Notes under the pieces: model-generated
The model's input: only the letters and a program-made list of their open reading frames with translations
Told to the model about the DNA's origin: nothing
Database searches by the model: none
Made by a program: the position numbers and the translations under genes
DNA from: Chinchilla lanigera
Taxonomy: Eukaryota > Chordata > Mammalia > Rodentia > Chinchillidae
Assembly (NCBI RefSeq): GCF_000276665.1
Contig: NW_004955405.1
Span: 13,873,866-13,937,865 of the forward strand
Direction of reading: 5' to 3'
Length of the DNA: 64,000 bases
Part shown: positions 48,045-60,705 of the stretch, piece after piece
Layout of the letters: every line of letters begins with the position of its first letter
How positions within the stretch are numbered: position 1 is the stretch's first letter

Positions 48045-50540
48045 GTTTACATATTATAAAACTATGCATTTTTGAACATACTAAATCATAAAAGTTTTAA
48101 ATACAGTTAATGTGCTCTTTTTCTATATTCTTATACTGTGTACTGATTGTATCTGATGATTATTTTTTCTTTTAGGCATTCTAATTACTCAGGTGTTACA
48201 AAAGAGAACTGATATGCAATTTACTTCTGAACTAATGCCTTCTAGTCATTACTATGAATCAAATTAATCAAACTGAAATCTGAAAATGTACAAAGCTCTG
48301 CTCAAAGTGAGGTGTTTAATAATAAAGCTATATTATACATCCTCTTTTTAATATGACTTTAAAGACCTAATTAACCACTCTACCTAATTAATCTACTGAT
48401 TTAGGTTATATTAGAAAATGGGATATACACATGATGTATTATATTCTTTTGCATATTGCAAATAAACTAAAATTTAATTGATAGCTATTTATATCAAATA
48501 TTTCTGTGGTTCTCCTCAATTTTTGATGTGTACACTTACTATCATCCCTCTCATCATAACTATTATGAAAAGGGAAAAATTTCTTTTAGCTTGACATATA
48601 GATGATATATCTACTGACTCTTAACTAAAAAAACTTTGTTAATTAAAAAGGCCCATTAATCAAGACCTAACTAACAATATTAGATTATCACATTGTTTAT
48701 ACAGATAAATCTAAGATGGCTAAATTATAATTTGTTATGAACAAATTCAGAATTTAATATAAGACATTGTAGTCAAACTCATTCTATTACTTAATGCTAT
48801 ATTGATTTCATGGGTGAAATAACACTTTCTGTGTTAAAGTAATTTATGAAATAAAATATATATTAATTAGAATATTTTACATAATTATCTGAATGCAAGG
48901 ATTTAATTTATATGTAAAGATAAATAGTAAATTTTCATGTACTTTTTTTCTGTCCAGTTGGCAAGCTGAAGTGAGGAATGAATCTTCTTCTTTTTGTCAT
49001 ATTTACTCAGTTAATAAATTAAAAAATAATTCGTAGTTTTGATGGTGAAAAGAGGATGAATCCATTTAAATCATAGCATTATTGTTAGAAGAATTAGAAG
49101 TTGGAGAAAAATCAACCTGGTGTGGAAGGAATCCTAAAACTAACTTGCTGTGGGAACAAAAGAATCTAATTTAATTTGCTTTCTAAAAAAGATTGTACCC
49201 TTCATGGGACACAAAATCGTCAAGAACTTCTCTGATCTATTTATATACAATATCTGGCATTAAATAAAAAAATACAAAATATGTTCTATCAAAAGCTAAT
49301 GAGCAAAAACCAAGGAAGATAGATGAAATACATACCACAGTTATCAGACAAAATTTTAAAAGAAATACCATTGATATACTGATAAATAGAAATATAGAGA
49401 ATCACAATATAAACTTTAAATGCTTAAAACTGCCTAGAGGTTAAAAATGCAATGACTGAGTACTCTGATTTCTATTGCCGCTTGTGAAGGCGAACTTCAG
49501 TGTGGTCGCTCCAACCTCTACAACAAGAAAAGGGAGAACAAAGAAAATCAATGTCTTTTATTGAACTCATCAGAGAACTGATATTACAGGGCAAATTGCC
49601 ATCCTGAATCCTGGAGAGACAAGCAAATCAAATGACAAAGCATTGTTTACTTGCTGCAGAAGACTTGCAAAGTAAAAATGCACACAATTGCTTAAACGGT
49701 AATTTAGATGATTTGCTAGATACTGAACGTGGAGTACAATAAGAAAATTATGGGTCTTTGGTCTTAGGAGGAGCCTTATACTTTGCAAATGTGTTGTTTT
49801 TAGGGTAAACATCATGGAAAGGCCTCCTGTGGCTTTAATATGAGAAGAAGAAATATAATAATTGTGAAATATTCCTATAATGTCATACATGAGTAATGCC
49901 TATTCTTTGCTGGTAGTAGGGAAAGCCAGATCCTTATCCAATTGTGAGAAAGAAATCTATTATTCAAACTCTAGAGCCCCAATTTTCCTATGTTATCTAA
50001 AAGTCTTTAAAAAAGAAAAACATACTTCTAAAAATCATTTATGAAGGTCACAATCCAAAGACATAACTTTACAAAACTATAGAGATTTAGTCACAAGATT
50101 ATAGAGCACTTTCCCTCCCCACTCTGTTCCCATCCCAGCTCCATTATATAAACAGTGGATTTCAGCTGAAAGAACTGCAAGATTCAGAATCTTCCTACAG
50201 AGTTGAAAAATATTTATAAGAACTGCAAATTGAAAGGGAAATAGAGTCATGAAAAATAACAAAATTTAAAGCCTCTACCACATATAGTTATAAAAATTAA
50301 ACAGAGTAAGTACTACTAATATAAAACCTGACCATAAACGCTTGTTTACCTGATTTTTATTATCTGAAAAATATATCAATCTTTTAAGAAAACAAATGGC
50401 AAGGCAAAAAGTAGAACCATGAGGGAGAGAAGCAGGGGAGGAAAGGAGGAGGAGGAAAGAGGGAGATAAATAGAGACAGACTAACAGAGAAAGACAGAGA
50501 GAAAAAACCAAGCTCACTACATCTGGTATCACAAATGTAG
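48045..50540. other. unassigned AT-rich sequence
   Basis: No supported feature. 49470-49520 is a small GC-richer patch (attgccgcttgtgaaggcga) of unknown origin. The 106-codon minus frame at 49570-49890 has no recognised domain. Confidence 0.4.
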
Positions 50541-51100
50541 GCATCTTCAGACAGGAAATTTAAAACAATTCTTTAACTATGATTAACATGTTAACTTTCC
50601 CAATGAAAAATAAACTACATAAAAAAGCAGTAATGTAAGTCAAATTATGAAACCTTTAAGAATCAAAAGGGAGTAGTAGAAATGATAATCATTTGAACTA
50701 CAGTAAGGATACTTTCAATGATCTCATTAATAGACTGGACATTCAAAGTGAAAAAAATGACTAAACTTTAACATAGATCAACAGTAATATCCTAAAATGA
50801 TGAAAAAGCAGAAGAGAACATTCAAGGTGTATAATTATAAAAGCAGTAATAGTAACATAATTCAATTATCTGAAGAAGAACAACTGGAGCGAAGCATTCA
50901 GAGCAGTAATGGTTGACAGTTTTCCATTTCATAGCAGACACTAAACAACAGATTAAGGCAAGTGCAAGAACACAAACCAGGAAATTATAAAGATAAAACG
51001 TAAAAGCGAAAGCAAATCTAGTCATTTTATGTATAAACAGAGACAAAGAGAGAATCTTAGAAGTCAAAGAAAAAAATCTTACCTAGAAAGGAATAAGAGG

Positions 51101-51183
51101 GCCAGGGATATAGCTCAGTGGCACAATGCCTCGCTTGACAAGTGCAATGTCCTAAGTTCGATTCCCAGTACACAGAAAAAAAA
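51101..51183 (+). mobile_element. older ID SINE
   Basis: gggccagggatatagctcag, caagtgcaatgtcctaagtt and cgattcccagtacacagaaa. It is inserted in the decayed L1. TSD is not clear. Confidence 0.88.
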
Positions 51184-54058
51184 TGGAGTAAGGATAAGAA
51201 TTATAGTCTCATCAGAAGTTGTGCAAACAGGAAGAAAGTGAACACTAAAGTGTTAAAGTAAAAAACAACCCAGAATGCAATAACCACCAAAACTGCACTT
51301 CCAGAGTAAAAGATAATTAAAGTCTTTCTCAGACAAAAATTAGCTGTGGGAATTCATTGTAATCAGACCTGCCATGCAAGAAATATTAGAAGTCCTTTAG
51401 GGAGGAGGAAAATGATATATATCCAAAATTTGGATATATATAAATAGTACCAGAGAAGGAATAAATGTAGGTAAAATCAAATCTTTTATTCTTCCTATTT
51501 TTATTTGATGTGAAATGTAACTTTCTGTTGAAAGCAATAGGAGAAAGAATGCACTGTATATAAAATATACAGCACATAGATAAGTAAATGTATGACAGAA
51601 AATTTATAATAGAGGAGAAGTGGAGATTGGGAATACTCTGGCACAAGTTACCTAAATTATGTTTGAAATATTACACTTCCTTGAGATGGAAATGATCCAG
51701 TCTTTACTGTGTGCTGAAAAGTTTCGGACTACTGCTAAAATTTTTGAAAGCAAAAGTTCATCAACCAAAAAGAGAAATGGAATCACATAAAACAATGAGT
51801 TAAAATCATAGAAAGCAGAAAAAGTACAGGTGAACAGATTAAAGAAAAACCAGAGCATAAAGTAGATAATAGTCAAAAACATGATAGATATTATTTCAGC
51901 TATATTAATAATTACTTTAAATATGAAAGGCCTCGATGTATGAACTAAAATATAGAGCTTGTCAGAGTGGGTCAGTAAGTGATGCTAGCATGAATTGTTT
52001 CCTATAAGCCATTTTCAACATAAAGACTCGTGTATGCGGAGAGTAAAGGAATGGGGAAGGGTAACCGACGCTAACACTAATCAAAAGGCAGCTGAGCAGT
52101 TGCAATAATTTCCAGCAAATTAAAATTTTTAACAAGAAAAATTCTGCACATTGGAAAGTACAAGTTCTCCAGTAGAGAGAAAAGAATAATAACTGTATCT
52201 AGATAAACTAAAAAGCATCATCTTTTTACCTGCTTAACTGACTTTTTTGAATACTTCATCCAAAAGATGAGAATGCACACTGTCCTCAAGCACATATGAA
52301 ATGTTTGTTAATATGGACCGCATTGTGACCATAAACCATGTCATCAACCTTAAAGCAGTGTAAGTCATACAAAGTATGTTTTTAGATAACAATTAAACTA
52401 AAATAAAGAATAAGACAGTAGGAAAATCCTAAATATTTGAAAATAAAAGCATTAATATTTGAGTAAAAGAATTATCAATATAAATAAAGTATTATAAGCT
52501 AAAAGAAATGATCAAAAATTATTGGATGTAGGAGCAGTGCTTTGAGAGAAATGTGTATGTGAAATACATAAATTTATAATGGAGACATCTAAAATTAATA
52601 TCTTAAAGGAATGGTAGGAAGAAGAACAATTTCTGCTTAGAATAAGTAGGAGAAAAGAAAATGAAGAGTAAAGTACAAATCAGTTAATTGAAACAGAAAA
52701 AAGTAGGGAACATCTATGAAATAAAATGCTAGCTATTTGAAAATTTTACAAAAAGCAATGACTAAGCAATGTGCCTAAGATTAAAATAGAAAAATACAAA
52801 ATACAAATGTTAGAATTACAGTGTTTATCATGAATGATGTTGTGGACAAAAGAATACTATGTCTCCCAAGTGATAATTTAGATGAAGTTGATGCCTGAAA
52901 GGAAACAAATTATTTAAATAAGGAGAGTCCAAAGGTTTTAAAATATTACATTGAAAAAAATCATCAATAGTTAATAAACTATAAAGAAAAAAACTGCTAG
53001 GAACATGTGGATTAAATCCCCAAGTGTGACAGACATCTAAAACAGAAATTACATGTATTCTCCACAACTGCTCCAAAAAACGGAAGTGGAGAAAAAAAAT
53101 GATTTTTCTAAGTCCTCCATTACATTAACATGAATGGCGGGTAAAGACATTACTAGTATATTATAGACCAACATACTTCACTAAAACACATGTTAAAATC
53201 ATCAAAATAGTAGTTAATTGAATCTAAGTATGTACAGAAATAACTATATTTCATGGTCAAGTCGGATTTAACTCAGTCATGAAAGTCTGGTTCAACATCA
53301 GAAAACTAAGAGTGGAGATTCACCTCACCAAGATGCTAAAGAAGAAAAAAAAAATACAATCATTTTAATGGTTATATAAAAAGGATTTGAAAAAATCCAA
53401 ACCTCACTCACGATAAAACAAAAAAAAAAATGTTTTTAAAAAACTAGCTGAAATGCAGGGCAAACTTCCTCAACTTGTTAGCTAGAATCTATAAATAACC
53501 TATGAATATCGGAGTTAATAATGAGAAATGGGAAGTCTTGTCCCCAAATTTAGCAACAAGACAAAGATTTCCTCTCCCAATCCTTTTACCTTTGTACTAA
53601 AAGTCTTTGGTACTGCAGTAATATGAAAATATTTAAAATATAAATGTCTAATCACAGATGTCATGATGGTATACATAGAAAATCATACCAATAACAAAAT
53701 CCCATAATTAGTTTGAAATTATAGCAAGCTTGGGCTTAGGGTTCAACAAACGTCAAATGTCAAAGCTATATGGCAACAACTAACAACTGGAATTTGAAAT
53801 TTAAACAAAAACATAACATAGTATTAAGTGATGTACTAAGAAACTTGACAAAATATATAAAGGACATTAATATAGAAAATTATAAAGACAAAAAAATCAA
53901 AGATCTAGAGTAAAGAAACACTCAAGTTAATGAACTGGAAGGCTCAATATGTTTCAAGTGTGATTTTTTACCTCAGTTTGATCTATATGTTCAAAGAAAT
54001 TTCACAGTCTTAGTAAATTATTTTGTGAATATTACTAAGCTGATTTTATACTCTATAT

Positions 54059-54140
54059 CAGTAGTGGGGAAACCTATGGCATGCGTGCCATAGCCGGCTA
54101 TTTGTTAGCATTAAAACTTCTAAAAGGTTTGCCATTACTG
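54059..54140. mobile_element. tiny hAT-like MITE
   Basis: About 82 bp. The left end cagtagtggggaaacct pairs with the right end aggtttgccattactg as imperfect terminal inverted repeats. Inside is a short inverted pair, ggcatgcgtgcc. The 8 bp before and after (ctctatat and atctgtga) do not match well, though both show the T-second bias of hAT sites. It sits inside the old L1 and so is younger than it. No transposase is present. Confidence 0.55.
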
Positions 54141-54559
54141 ATCTGTGAGGAAAGACACAAGATCTAGAACACTAAAATAGACAATACAATAGTTTAAAAA
54201 GGGGTAAAACTCAGATAGTACCTAACTTCAAAACTCAACATGAGACTACAATTGTTATGATGATGTGACCATAGTGTAAACATATATACATTAAGAAAAC
54301 AGGGGCTAGTCCAGAAAATCATGCAAATGAATACAGTCAGATACCACTGACAAGGAAATAAAAGTAATTTAGTGGTGTCAAATGACAATCCTTAAAAAAA
54401 AATGGTGCTGGAACTGGATGCCCATATGCCAAAAATTGATCTTAACATCTTTGTATCTTTCACAATAAATTAACTGAAAAATAGTACTAAGCTAAATTTA
54501 ACATAAAATAAAACTCTATATAAAATATACAACTTTCAGAGAGCACAGAAAATGTGTAT

Positions 54560-54880
54560 GTATTAGTTGGGTTTCTCTAAAGGAATAAAATCAATAAAAA
54601 TATATGTATAATTATGCAAGGGCATTTATTAGGGTAGGAAATAAGATTAGGGGTAGAAAAGTCTACAAAGGTCGACTTGGTTCTGAAAACCTGGAGAATG
54701 GAAGCCACAGAACAAGGGGGATCAGAGATGCAGCACCAGTCCAAAGGACAAAGGCCGAGCAACTCACTGCTCACTCCCTGTATAAAGAAGGGAGTCTTGG
54801 GGAATGTCCCTTTGATTTCTGGCACTTACCTGCATTTTATTTTGCTCTATTACACCTTTGCCTTTAAATGAAATCATTAA
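54560..54880 (-). mobile_element. LTR-like retroposon, antisense
   Basis: gtattagttgggtttctcta followed by a T-rich aataaaa region and gggcatttattagggtagg, then a GC-richer body (agcaactcactgctcactcc), resembles common mammalian LTRs that begin with gttctcta-type wording. Family not named. Overlapping frames of 79-87 codons are shadows. Confidence 0.4.
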
Positions 54881-55325
54881 GTGTATTTGTGAAGACTGCC
54901 AAGTCCTTTCAAATACTACTGGAGTAAACAAAGTGTTTATATAGAAATAACTAAAAATTTTGGGAAAGCAAATATAAGGACTAAACATTAATGATATTCT
55001 CAAAATATAATAAAGTGTAATGTACCTTAATGTAGTAAAGATGGATATACATAATTCAGGTGTTTGACAGTTGAAACCAAAACTCCAATGTTAGTAACAA
55101 TAATAGGAGTAATAATAATAATTCACAATAAAAAATGAAATAGATCAGGTTTATTTCTGTGTTGCTATTTCTGAATAGTAAAATAATGCCTGTAACATAC
55201 AATGTAGAAGTTATATCAACATATTGTGCTCAATAATGAGGAAATGATAAAAGAAAATGATAAAATTTGGGATATGGTGAAAAAATTCAGAAGATCAACC
55301 TCTGTCTCCTAGAAGGGATTTAGAA
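54881..55325. other. unassigned AT-rich sequence
   Basis: No feature was seen apart from short aataataat runs. Confidence 0.4.
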
Positions 55326-55338
55326 ATAGAGAATAGAG

Positions 55339-55443
55339 GGGCTGGGGATTTAGCTCAGCGGCAAAGCGCATGCCTGGCAAGCGCAAAGTCGTGAGTTTGG
55401 TTCCCGGTACCAGAGAAAAACCAAAAAAAAAAAAAAAAAAAAA
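55339..55443 (+). mobile_element. young ID SINE with TSD
   Basis: gggctggggatttagctcag, gcgcatgcctggcaagcgca and ggttcccggtaccagagaaa with accaaaa and a long A tail. Flanks agagaatagag (55328-55338) and agagactagag (55444-55454) differ at one base. Close to the 14.9-kb copy. Confidence 0.93.
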
Positions 55444-55654
55444 AGAGACTAGAGATGATGTAGTATACAAATTTCAATGAGGGATGACTCCACTAAGGAA
55501 AAAAATCAGAAATCTCCACATTACCTTTTTAAAATAATTTCATGAATTTTGGTGTGGAATGAATGGTTTAGACTCCTGGGTTTACTTCCTTGATCTTTCA
55601 TTTTCCTGCTCACATGAGAGACATGTTCTCTTTTTTTATTTTAAAGATAAAAGA

Positions 55655-56095
55655 GCCACAGTGATGTATGTGCACCCATGTTTACAGTACCACGATTTGT
55701 AATAGCCTAAATGCCCATCAATTGAGGAATGGACAGAAAAGATGTGGTATTTTTATATAATGAAATATTATGCAGCTATAAAGAAACATGGACTCTTTTG
55801 GGAAGATTATTAATTAAAATTTTTATTCATAAATGGTAAAGAAGGAAAGGAAAAAAAGAGAAAACAAAATCCAAAGCCACAAATAGAAAGTGATAATATG
55901 GCAACTTTAAATCCAAATGTACAATTATGGTAACATAAATGATTGAAGTATATAGATTAAAAGAAAAATTTTAACAATGGTTTGAAAAGCATGATTCCAA
56001 TATGTTCTGTCACTATGAACATTTTTTAAGCATAAAGATGGGATAGATTCAAATCAAAAGACAAAAAAGATATGTCATGCAAAAACTAATTTTAC
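55655..56095 (+). mobile_element. L1 pieces in sense (ORF2 end, then endonuclease region)
   Basis: 55655-55800 (gtatgtgcacccatgtttac, gcccatcaattgaggaatgg, gaaatattatgcagctataa) is the ORF2 end in sense. 55890-56090 (taatatggcaactttaaatc, aagatatgtcatgcaaaaac) resembles the earlier endonuclease region in sense. The order is wrong for one intact element, so at least two fragments are present. Confidence 0.6.
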
Positions 56096-56144
56096 AAGCT
56101 GATATTTGTAGTTTGCAAAATCTTTTGCTACTCTGTATGTTATA

Positions 56145-57140
56145 TCCTAATTCTCTTTATTTTTTTTTCCATTGCTGTACAGAAGCTTTTCAGATTGTTA
56201 CAGTTCCATTTGTTTGATCATCCATTTGGGTGATCTACGCTTTTGAAACCTTATCTAAAAATATTTGCCCAGCCCAATACCCTTAGGTATTTTCCTTTTG
56301 ATTTGTTCCAGTAGATATCCAATTTTCCCAACATCATATATTAAGGAGACTGTCCTTTCTCCAAAGTGTTCTTAGCCTCTTGTTGAAAATTAGTTAGTTG
56401 TAGGTGTATGAATTTATTTCCAAGTTCTCTAGTCTCTTCCATTAGCTTATATGCTTTTATTACAATGCTGTTTTACTTACCATAGTTTTTACTATACTTT
56501 TAAATTAATATGTGTGATATCGCAAGTTTTATTCATTATTCTCAGACGTTTTCTCTGTTCAAGGCCTTTTTATCATTCCATATAAATTTTAGAATGATTT
56601 TATATTTCTGTGAAGAAAGTCACTGGTATTTCAATAGAGATTCCATTAAATATGTAGATAACATGTAGTATAGTCAATTGGATCCCATTAATTATCCTCA
56701 TCTAAGACTATAGGATATACTTCCATACTTTTGCATAGATGTCAATTTTTTTATCAATGTTTTATAGTTTTTTATGTAGAATGTTCTCATCTCCTCAAAA
56801 ATCTTTGTCCCTAGGTATCTTACAGTTTTTGTTTCTGCTGTAAATGGAATTGTCTACTTAGTTTATCAGATAGTACACTATGAGCATATAGAAATGCTCC
56901 TGATTTTGTGTGTTTATTTTGCATCCTAAACTTTATTGAATTGATTAGACTTAACAATGTGTGCATGCTTGTGTGTGTGCATGCACATGTGTGTGTACCC
57001 TTTAGAGTTTTCTATAAGTAGAATCATATCATCTGCAAAAATAGTACTAATTTGACTTTTTCCTTTCCAATTTATGCCTTTTATTTCATTCTTTTAATAG
57101 ATAATGTCTCTTACTAGAACTTGCTATACTGTGTACCACT
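56145..57140 (-). mobile_element. L1 ORF2 region, antisense
   Basis: ccattgctgtacagaagctt, ttcagattgttacagttccat, ccaattttcccaacatcata, tatcattccatataaattttag, gtatttcaatagagattcc and tagaatcatatcatctgcaa are antisense L1 ORF2. A TG-rich patch lies at 56960-56996. It is decayed. Confidence 0.82.
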
Positions 57141-57159
57141 CAACTGTATTTTTAGACAT

Positions 57160-57282
57160 TTAAAAAATTTTATTTTGTGACAGGTTCTTAGTATGTTGTC
57201 TCACTTGGTCTTGACTTGCAGTTCTATTGTCTCTATATTCTGAGTAGCTGGATTAGTGTCCGCCACCTCCCCAGGCTAAAAT
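57160..57282 (-). mobile_element. old B1-like SINE, antisense
   Basis: gtgacaggttcttagtatgt, gtctcacttggtcttgactt and gagtagctggattagtgtcc with gccacctccccaggc form a strongly decayed antisense 7SL-type SINE between two L1 pieces. Confidence 0.6.
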
Positions 57283-57283
57283 C

Positions 57284-57605
57284 CTGTAATTTGAGCTAAC
57301 AAAGATGAACCTAGGGACACCCTGTCAAGTGAAATAAGACAGAAAAAGGAAGACAACACACATATTCTCATTCAAGTGGAATCTAAAACAGTTGCTCTTA
57401 CAAAAGAAAGGAGAGTGATAATACTAAAGACTGGAGAGGGAGGTGGGAAGGGAGGATAAGAAGAAGATAGTCAATATGTACAAGAGTCCAATCAGATAAG
57501 AGAAATAAGTTCTGGTGTTCTGGCACAGGGTAGGTTGATATGTTTCAAAATACCCAGGGGAATGGTCTTTGAATGTTCTTACTACAAATAAATTATAAAT
57601 ACACA
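57284..57605 (+). mobile_element. L1 3' UTR, sense (L1M-like)
   Basis: aacaaagatgaacctaggga, caagtgaaataagacagaaa, tattctcattcaagtggaat, gggaggtgggaagggagg and gaatgttcttactacaaata follow the end of an old L1 in sense. It lies just to the right of an antisense ORF2 piece. Confidence 0.8.
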
Positions 57606-57607
57606 AG

Positions 57608-57670
57608 GCAACGTATATAGTATACTTATATACATATATACTGTATATAGTAGTACTATATATATAGTAA
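57608..57670. repeat. AT-rich simple repeat
   Basis: tatatagtatacttatatac and related TA-rich units, partly self-complementary. Confidence 0.85.
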
Positions 57671-57769
57671 CTAAACTAATTTGATCATTACAACATGTAC
57701 ATATGTGTCAAAATATAAAATTTTACTATATAAATAAATATAATCATAAAGAGTCAATTAGAAGGAAGC

Positions 57770-57770
<1 letters not shown>

Positions 57771-57812
<42 letters not shown>

Positions 57813-57899
57813 AAAAGGAAAGGAAAGGAAAGAAAGGAGGGAGGGAGGGAAAGAGGCAGAGGGGAATGAAGGAATGAAAGAAGGAAAGAAGGAAGGAAA
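57771..57899. repeat. (GAAA)n / (GGAA)n purine microsatellite
   Basis: About 45 bp of GAAA units run into 80 bp of mixed GGAA, GGGA and GAAA purines. A lysine/glutamate-rich plus frame is the shadow. Confidence 0.95.
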
Positions 57900-60505
57900 A
57901 TAAATAGAAGAAAAATCAGAGTTTAGAGCACAAAAAAGTACAAGTAATAAAGATGAATACTGCCTTACATCACAAAAACTAATTTATCAGAAGATATAAC
58001 AACTCAACATATATATGAATCTATCACAAACCTGCAAAATACTTGAAAGCAAATGACAAGTGAAAGGATAAGTAGGCAAATTCACAATTTGTGTAGAGAA
58101 TTCAATACTTCTTCCTCAATAATTAACAAGACAAAAGTCATCAAGCATCTTAGATTATTTGACAAAAAGAATCTAAAGGAAAGTAGGGTAAGACTTAGTA
58201 AATATGTCTAAAGAATCTTGCCTCTGTTCTATCATTTTCTAATATTTATTATCTCTAATATTCTAGCACTAACTAAAGCAGTATTAAATACTCAAAACTT
58301 AACTCTCAGTCCCAGATGTAAATATTAGAGGATGATTCTGATTAGCTCAGCTTGGTACATGAGGCCAGACTAGATGTACTTGCTATGGTTAGTGGATAAA
58401 AGTTTGTTTTTCCTGAGTCACATGATCACTGCTATGGTAAACTAAAAAGTCTGGTGTGATTGACCATCACCATCAGACCCAATGTTTGTGTCAAAGCAGA
58501 AGTTATCACCCTAAGAAAAATGAAGGAGGTTAGATTCGGTATGGCTGAATAATTAAAACAGGGTGATATTCTTTTCCATTAATATATATGTCACTAACAT
58601 TCCACTTAGGGCAATGTGGGTAAAACTGATTCTTCCTCAAGCATCATACTGTCCACAAGGAATTCAGCAGAAATAATTAAGATTGAAGCTTCTTGATGTC
58701 ACTATAACATCATTTTCTGATCTTATGTGTGTCCCCCTCTGTTTTCAAATGCCATTTGTCAATTCAGATAATGAGGTAACAGGGATGTACTTCAAATTTA
58801 TTAGAACCAATACTTTTCCATTAAATCTTACAAAATTACTACCATAGAAGGTGCTGGCTTTCTGAAACATTCACTGTACAATACACTACCTCATTTCTAG
58901 GATTTGGGATCCCTTGATGAAGCAATTTCCCCCACAAACAGTTCTGAACATGATCCATAGTGGATCAGTTTACACTCCCTTAGGAAATCCTTCCAACTCA
59001 GAATCAGCTGAAGACAGATGCTTATTTCCAACACCAGGAGTTTTCTAAGTAGAATACTTCATATAGTCATGGAAATAATAGCCCACAGGCATTTCTGCTT
59101 AATTACCTTATCTCCAAAGTTGTCTGGACATCAGCTTAACATGAGCTTTTCTGACACCAGGGAAAATAAACACATAGAATAAGGATGATATTTTATCTAA
59201 CTTGGAGTAACTCTACACAAAAGGCTGCTTTCTCAAAATTTCTCTAAGCTTTTCTTCACAGCAAAGAGGAGATTGGTCCGCAGCCATCGTGAGCTGCTAT
59301 GTTAGAGGCAAAGCAACAGGAATTTGCAGATATGTACGACTGCAATACAAGAAGCTTTCCACCCCGAGTGACATTTCATTTCAAGCCTTTTCAGTTAAAG
59401 GATGTAAAGCATTAAACTTTTGAGCCATTATTGTTAGCTAGAAGTAGTAGTCCTAAACCCACCAGGGAAAATGCACATTCGGAAAAGCAGTATATACCCT
59501 CTTCCATTATTGAAAAGGAGGCTTTTTTCCCCACCAAAAGTTAACAAAAACAACAACAAAATACTCCCAAGAAAAACATGAATCTGCCACCATTTGAAAA
59601 ATTTTGCAAGTATGGCTTGTACATTACTTTCATAACTTCAAAAGACTGTGAACAATTTTGACGAAGAAGAATAAAATGAAAAGAATTACCCTGCAGCCAA
59701 TATTAAGGTTTTCTATGTAGCTAAAGTAATCAAGGCACACAGTGTGGCAAAGGCATACACACATACGTCCATGGTACAGAATGGAAAACTTGTAAGATTT
59801 CTGGGATCTCAGGTCAGGCAAAGAGTCAGTACACCTCACATGCAGGAGGTAAGCAATACAGTCGTGAGTAAGCAACATATTCATGAGAGGAAAAGTGATA
59901 ATTCAACTTTCTCAAAATAAAAAGCTTTTACTCTCTAAAGACAATATCAAAAAGATAGGAAGAATGAAAGGCTCCAGATGGGAAAATTTGGAACCACATG
60001 TGTGATAAGGAACTAATATCTAGAATATATGCACAAAAATACACAGTTCCCTGCTAGAAAATTGCAATTCTCCAATAAGAGAGCTCTTCTTCAGCAACCA
60101 AAAAGAATGAAGAATAAATTGAAAAGGACACATCCTGCTTTTCATCACATTTCAAAGGCTTAACAGTAGGCACCCAGTTGAATGGAAATGTTAGAAAACT
60201 TATGTGGCACTCAAAATACTTTATGTAAAAGCAAATATGGTACACTGCATTTTGTCAGTGCTATAAACAACTCAGAAACAAAATAAAAGCTGTTTTCTAA
60301 GAAAACTTCACCTATTTAAAACTGGTTACCATATTTGCACACAAACTAAACAGCAATTCAGCATCAGTAAGAAGTACACAAATTTTCGCATTCAATTAGG
60401 ATAAAAAATGATTTAATGAACCAGTAAGAACAAAATAGTAAGAACAAAAAAAAAAAAGAAAAGAAAAGTAGTGAGAACCCTGTAAAAAGACAAATATAAA
60501 TGTTT
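57900..60505. other. unassigned, with a possible conserved-looking patch
   Basis: No gene was seen. 58330-58480 (gattctgattagctcagctt, then ttcctgagtcacatgatcac) may be an old mammalian repeat. 59180-59560 lacks any repeat signature and holds several CpGs. A minus frame of 84 codons at 59630-59884 has no recognised domain. Confidence 0.35.
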
Positions 60506-60525
60506 ATGCTAAAATTGGAAAGATA

Positions 60526-60690
60526 CCACCAGGCACGGTGGTGTGGGCCTGTAATTCCAGCACTCAGGAGGCTGAGCCAGGAGGATCATTGTAAGTTTGA
60601 GACCAGCCTGGGCTACAAAGTGAGCTCAATTCCAACCTGAACTTCATAGTGAGACCCTGTCTCAAAAAAAGACAAAATAAATAAATAAAT
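60526..60690 (+). mobile_element. B1-like SINE with TSD
   Basis: caccaggcacggtggtgtgg, gcctgtaattccagcactca, agaccagcctgggctacaaa and gagaccctgtctcaaaaaaa with (aaat)n tail. The 15-bp flanks aaaattggaaagata and aaaatcggaaagata (60511-60525, 60691-60705) differ at one base. It is better preserved than the 47.9-kb copy and of the same form. Confidence 0.95.
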
Positions 60691-60705
60691 AAAATCGGAA
60701 AGATA

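Larger units (their letters stand above)
50545..54545 (+). mobile_element. decayed L1 (L1M-like) with ORF1 side and most of ORF2
   Basis: In order: the ORF1-to-ORF2 linker (cagacctgccatgcaagaaa, gtcctttagggaggaggaaa), the endonuclease region near 51890 (attaataattactttaaata), contactcatcc-like at 52250-52400 (catacaaagtatgtttttag), reverse transcriptase wording at 53240-53300 (gtctggttcaacatcagaaa), 53560 (caacaagacaaagatttcct), 53660 (cagatgtcatgatggtatac) and 54400 (aatggtgctggaactggatg). Many stops and indels make it non-functional. It carries an ID SINE and a MITE and is cut at the 3' side by an LTR-like block. Confidence 0.78.

Noticed and set aside
57703..57903. lysine/glutamate-rich small protein
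   Set aside because: Translation of the GAAA/GGAA microsatellite.
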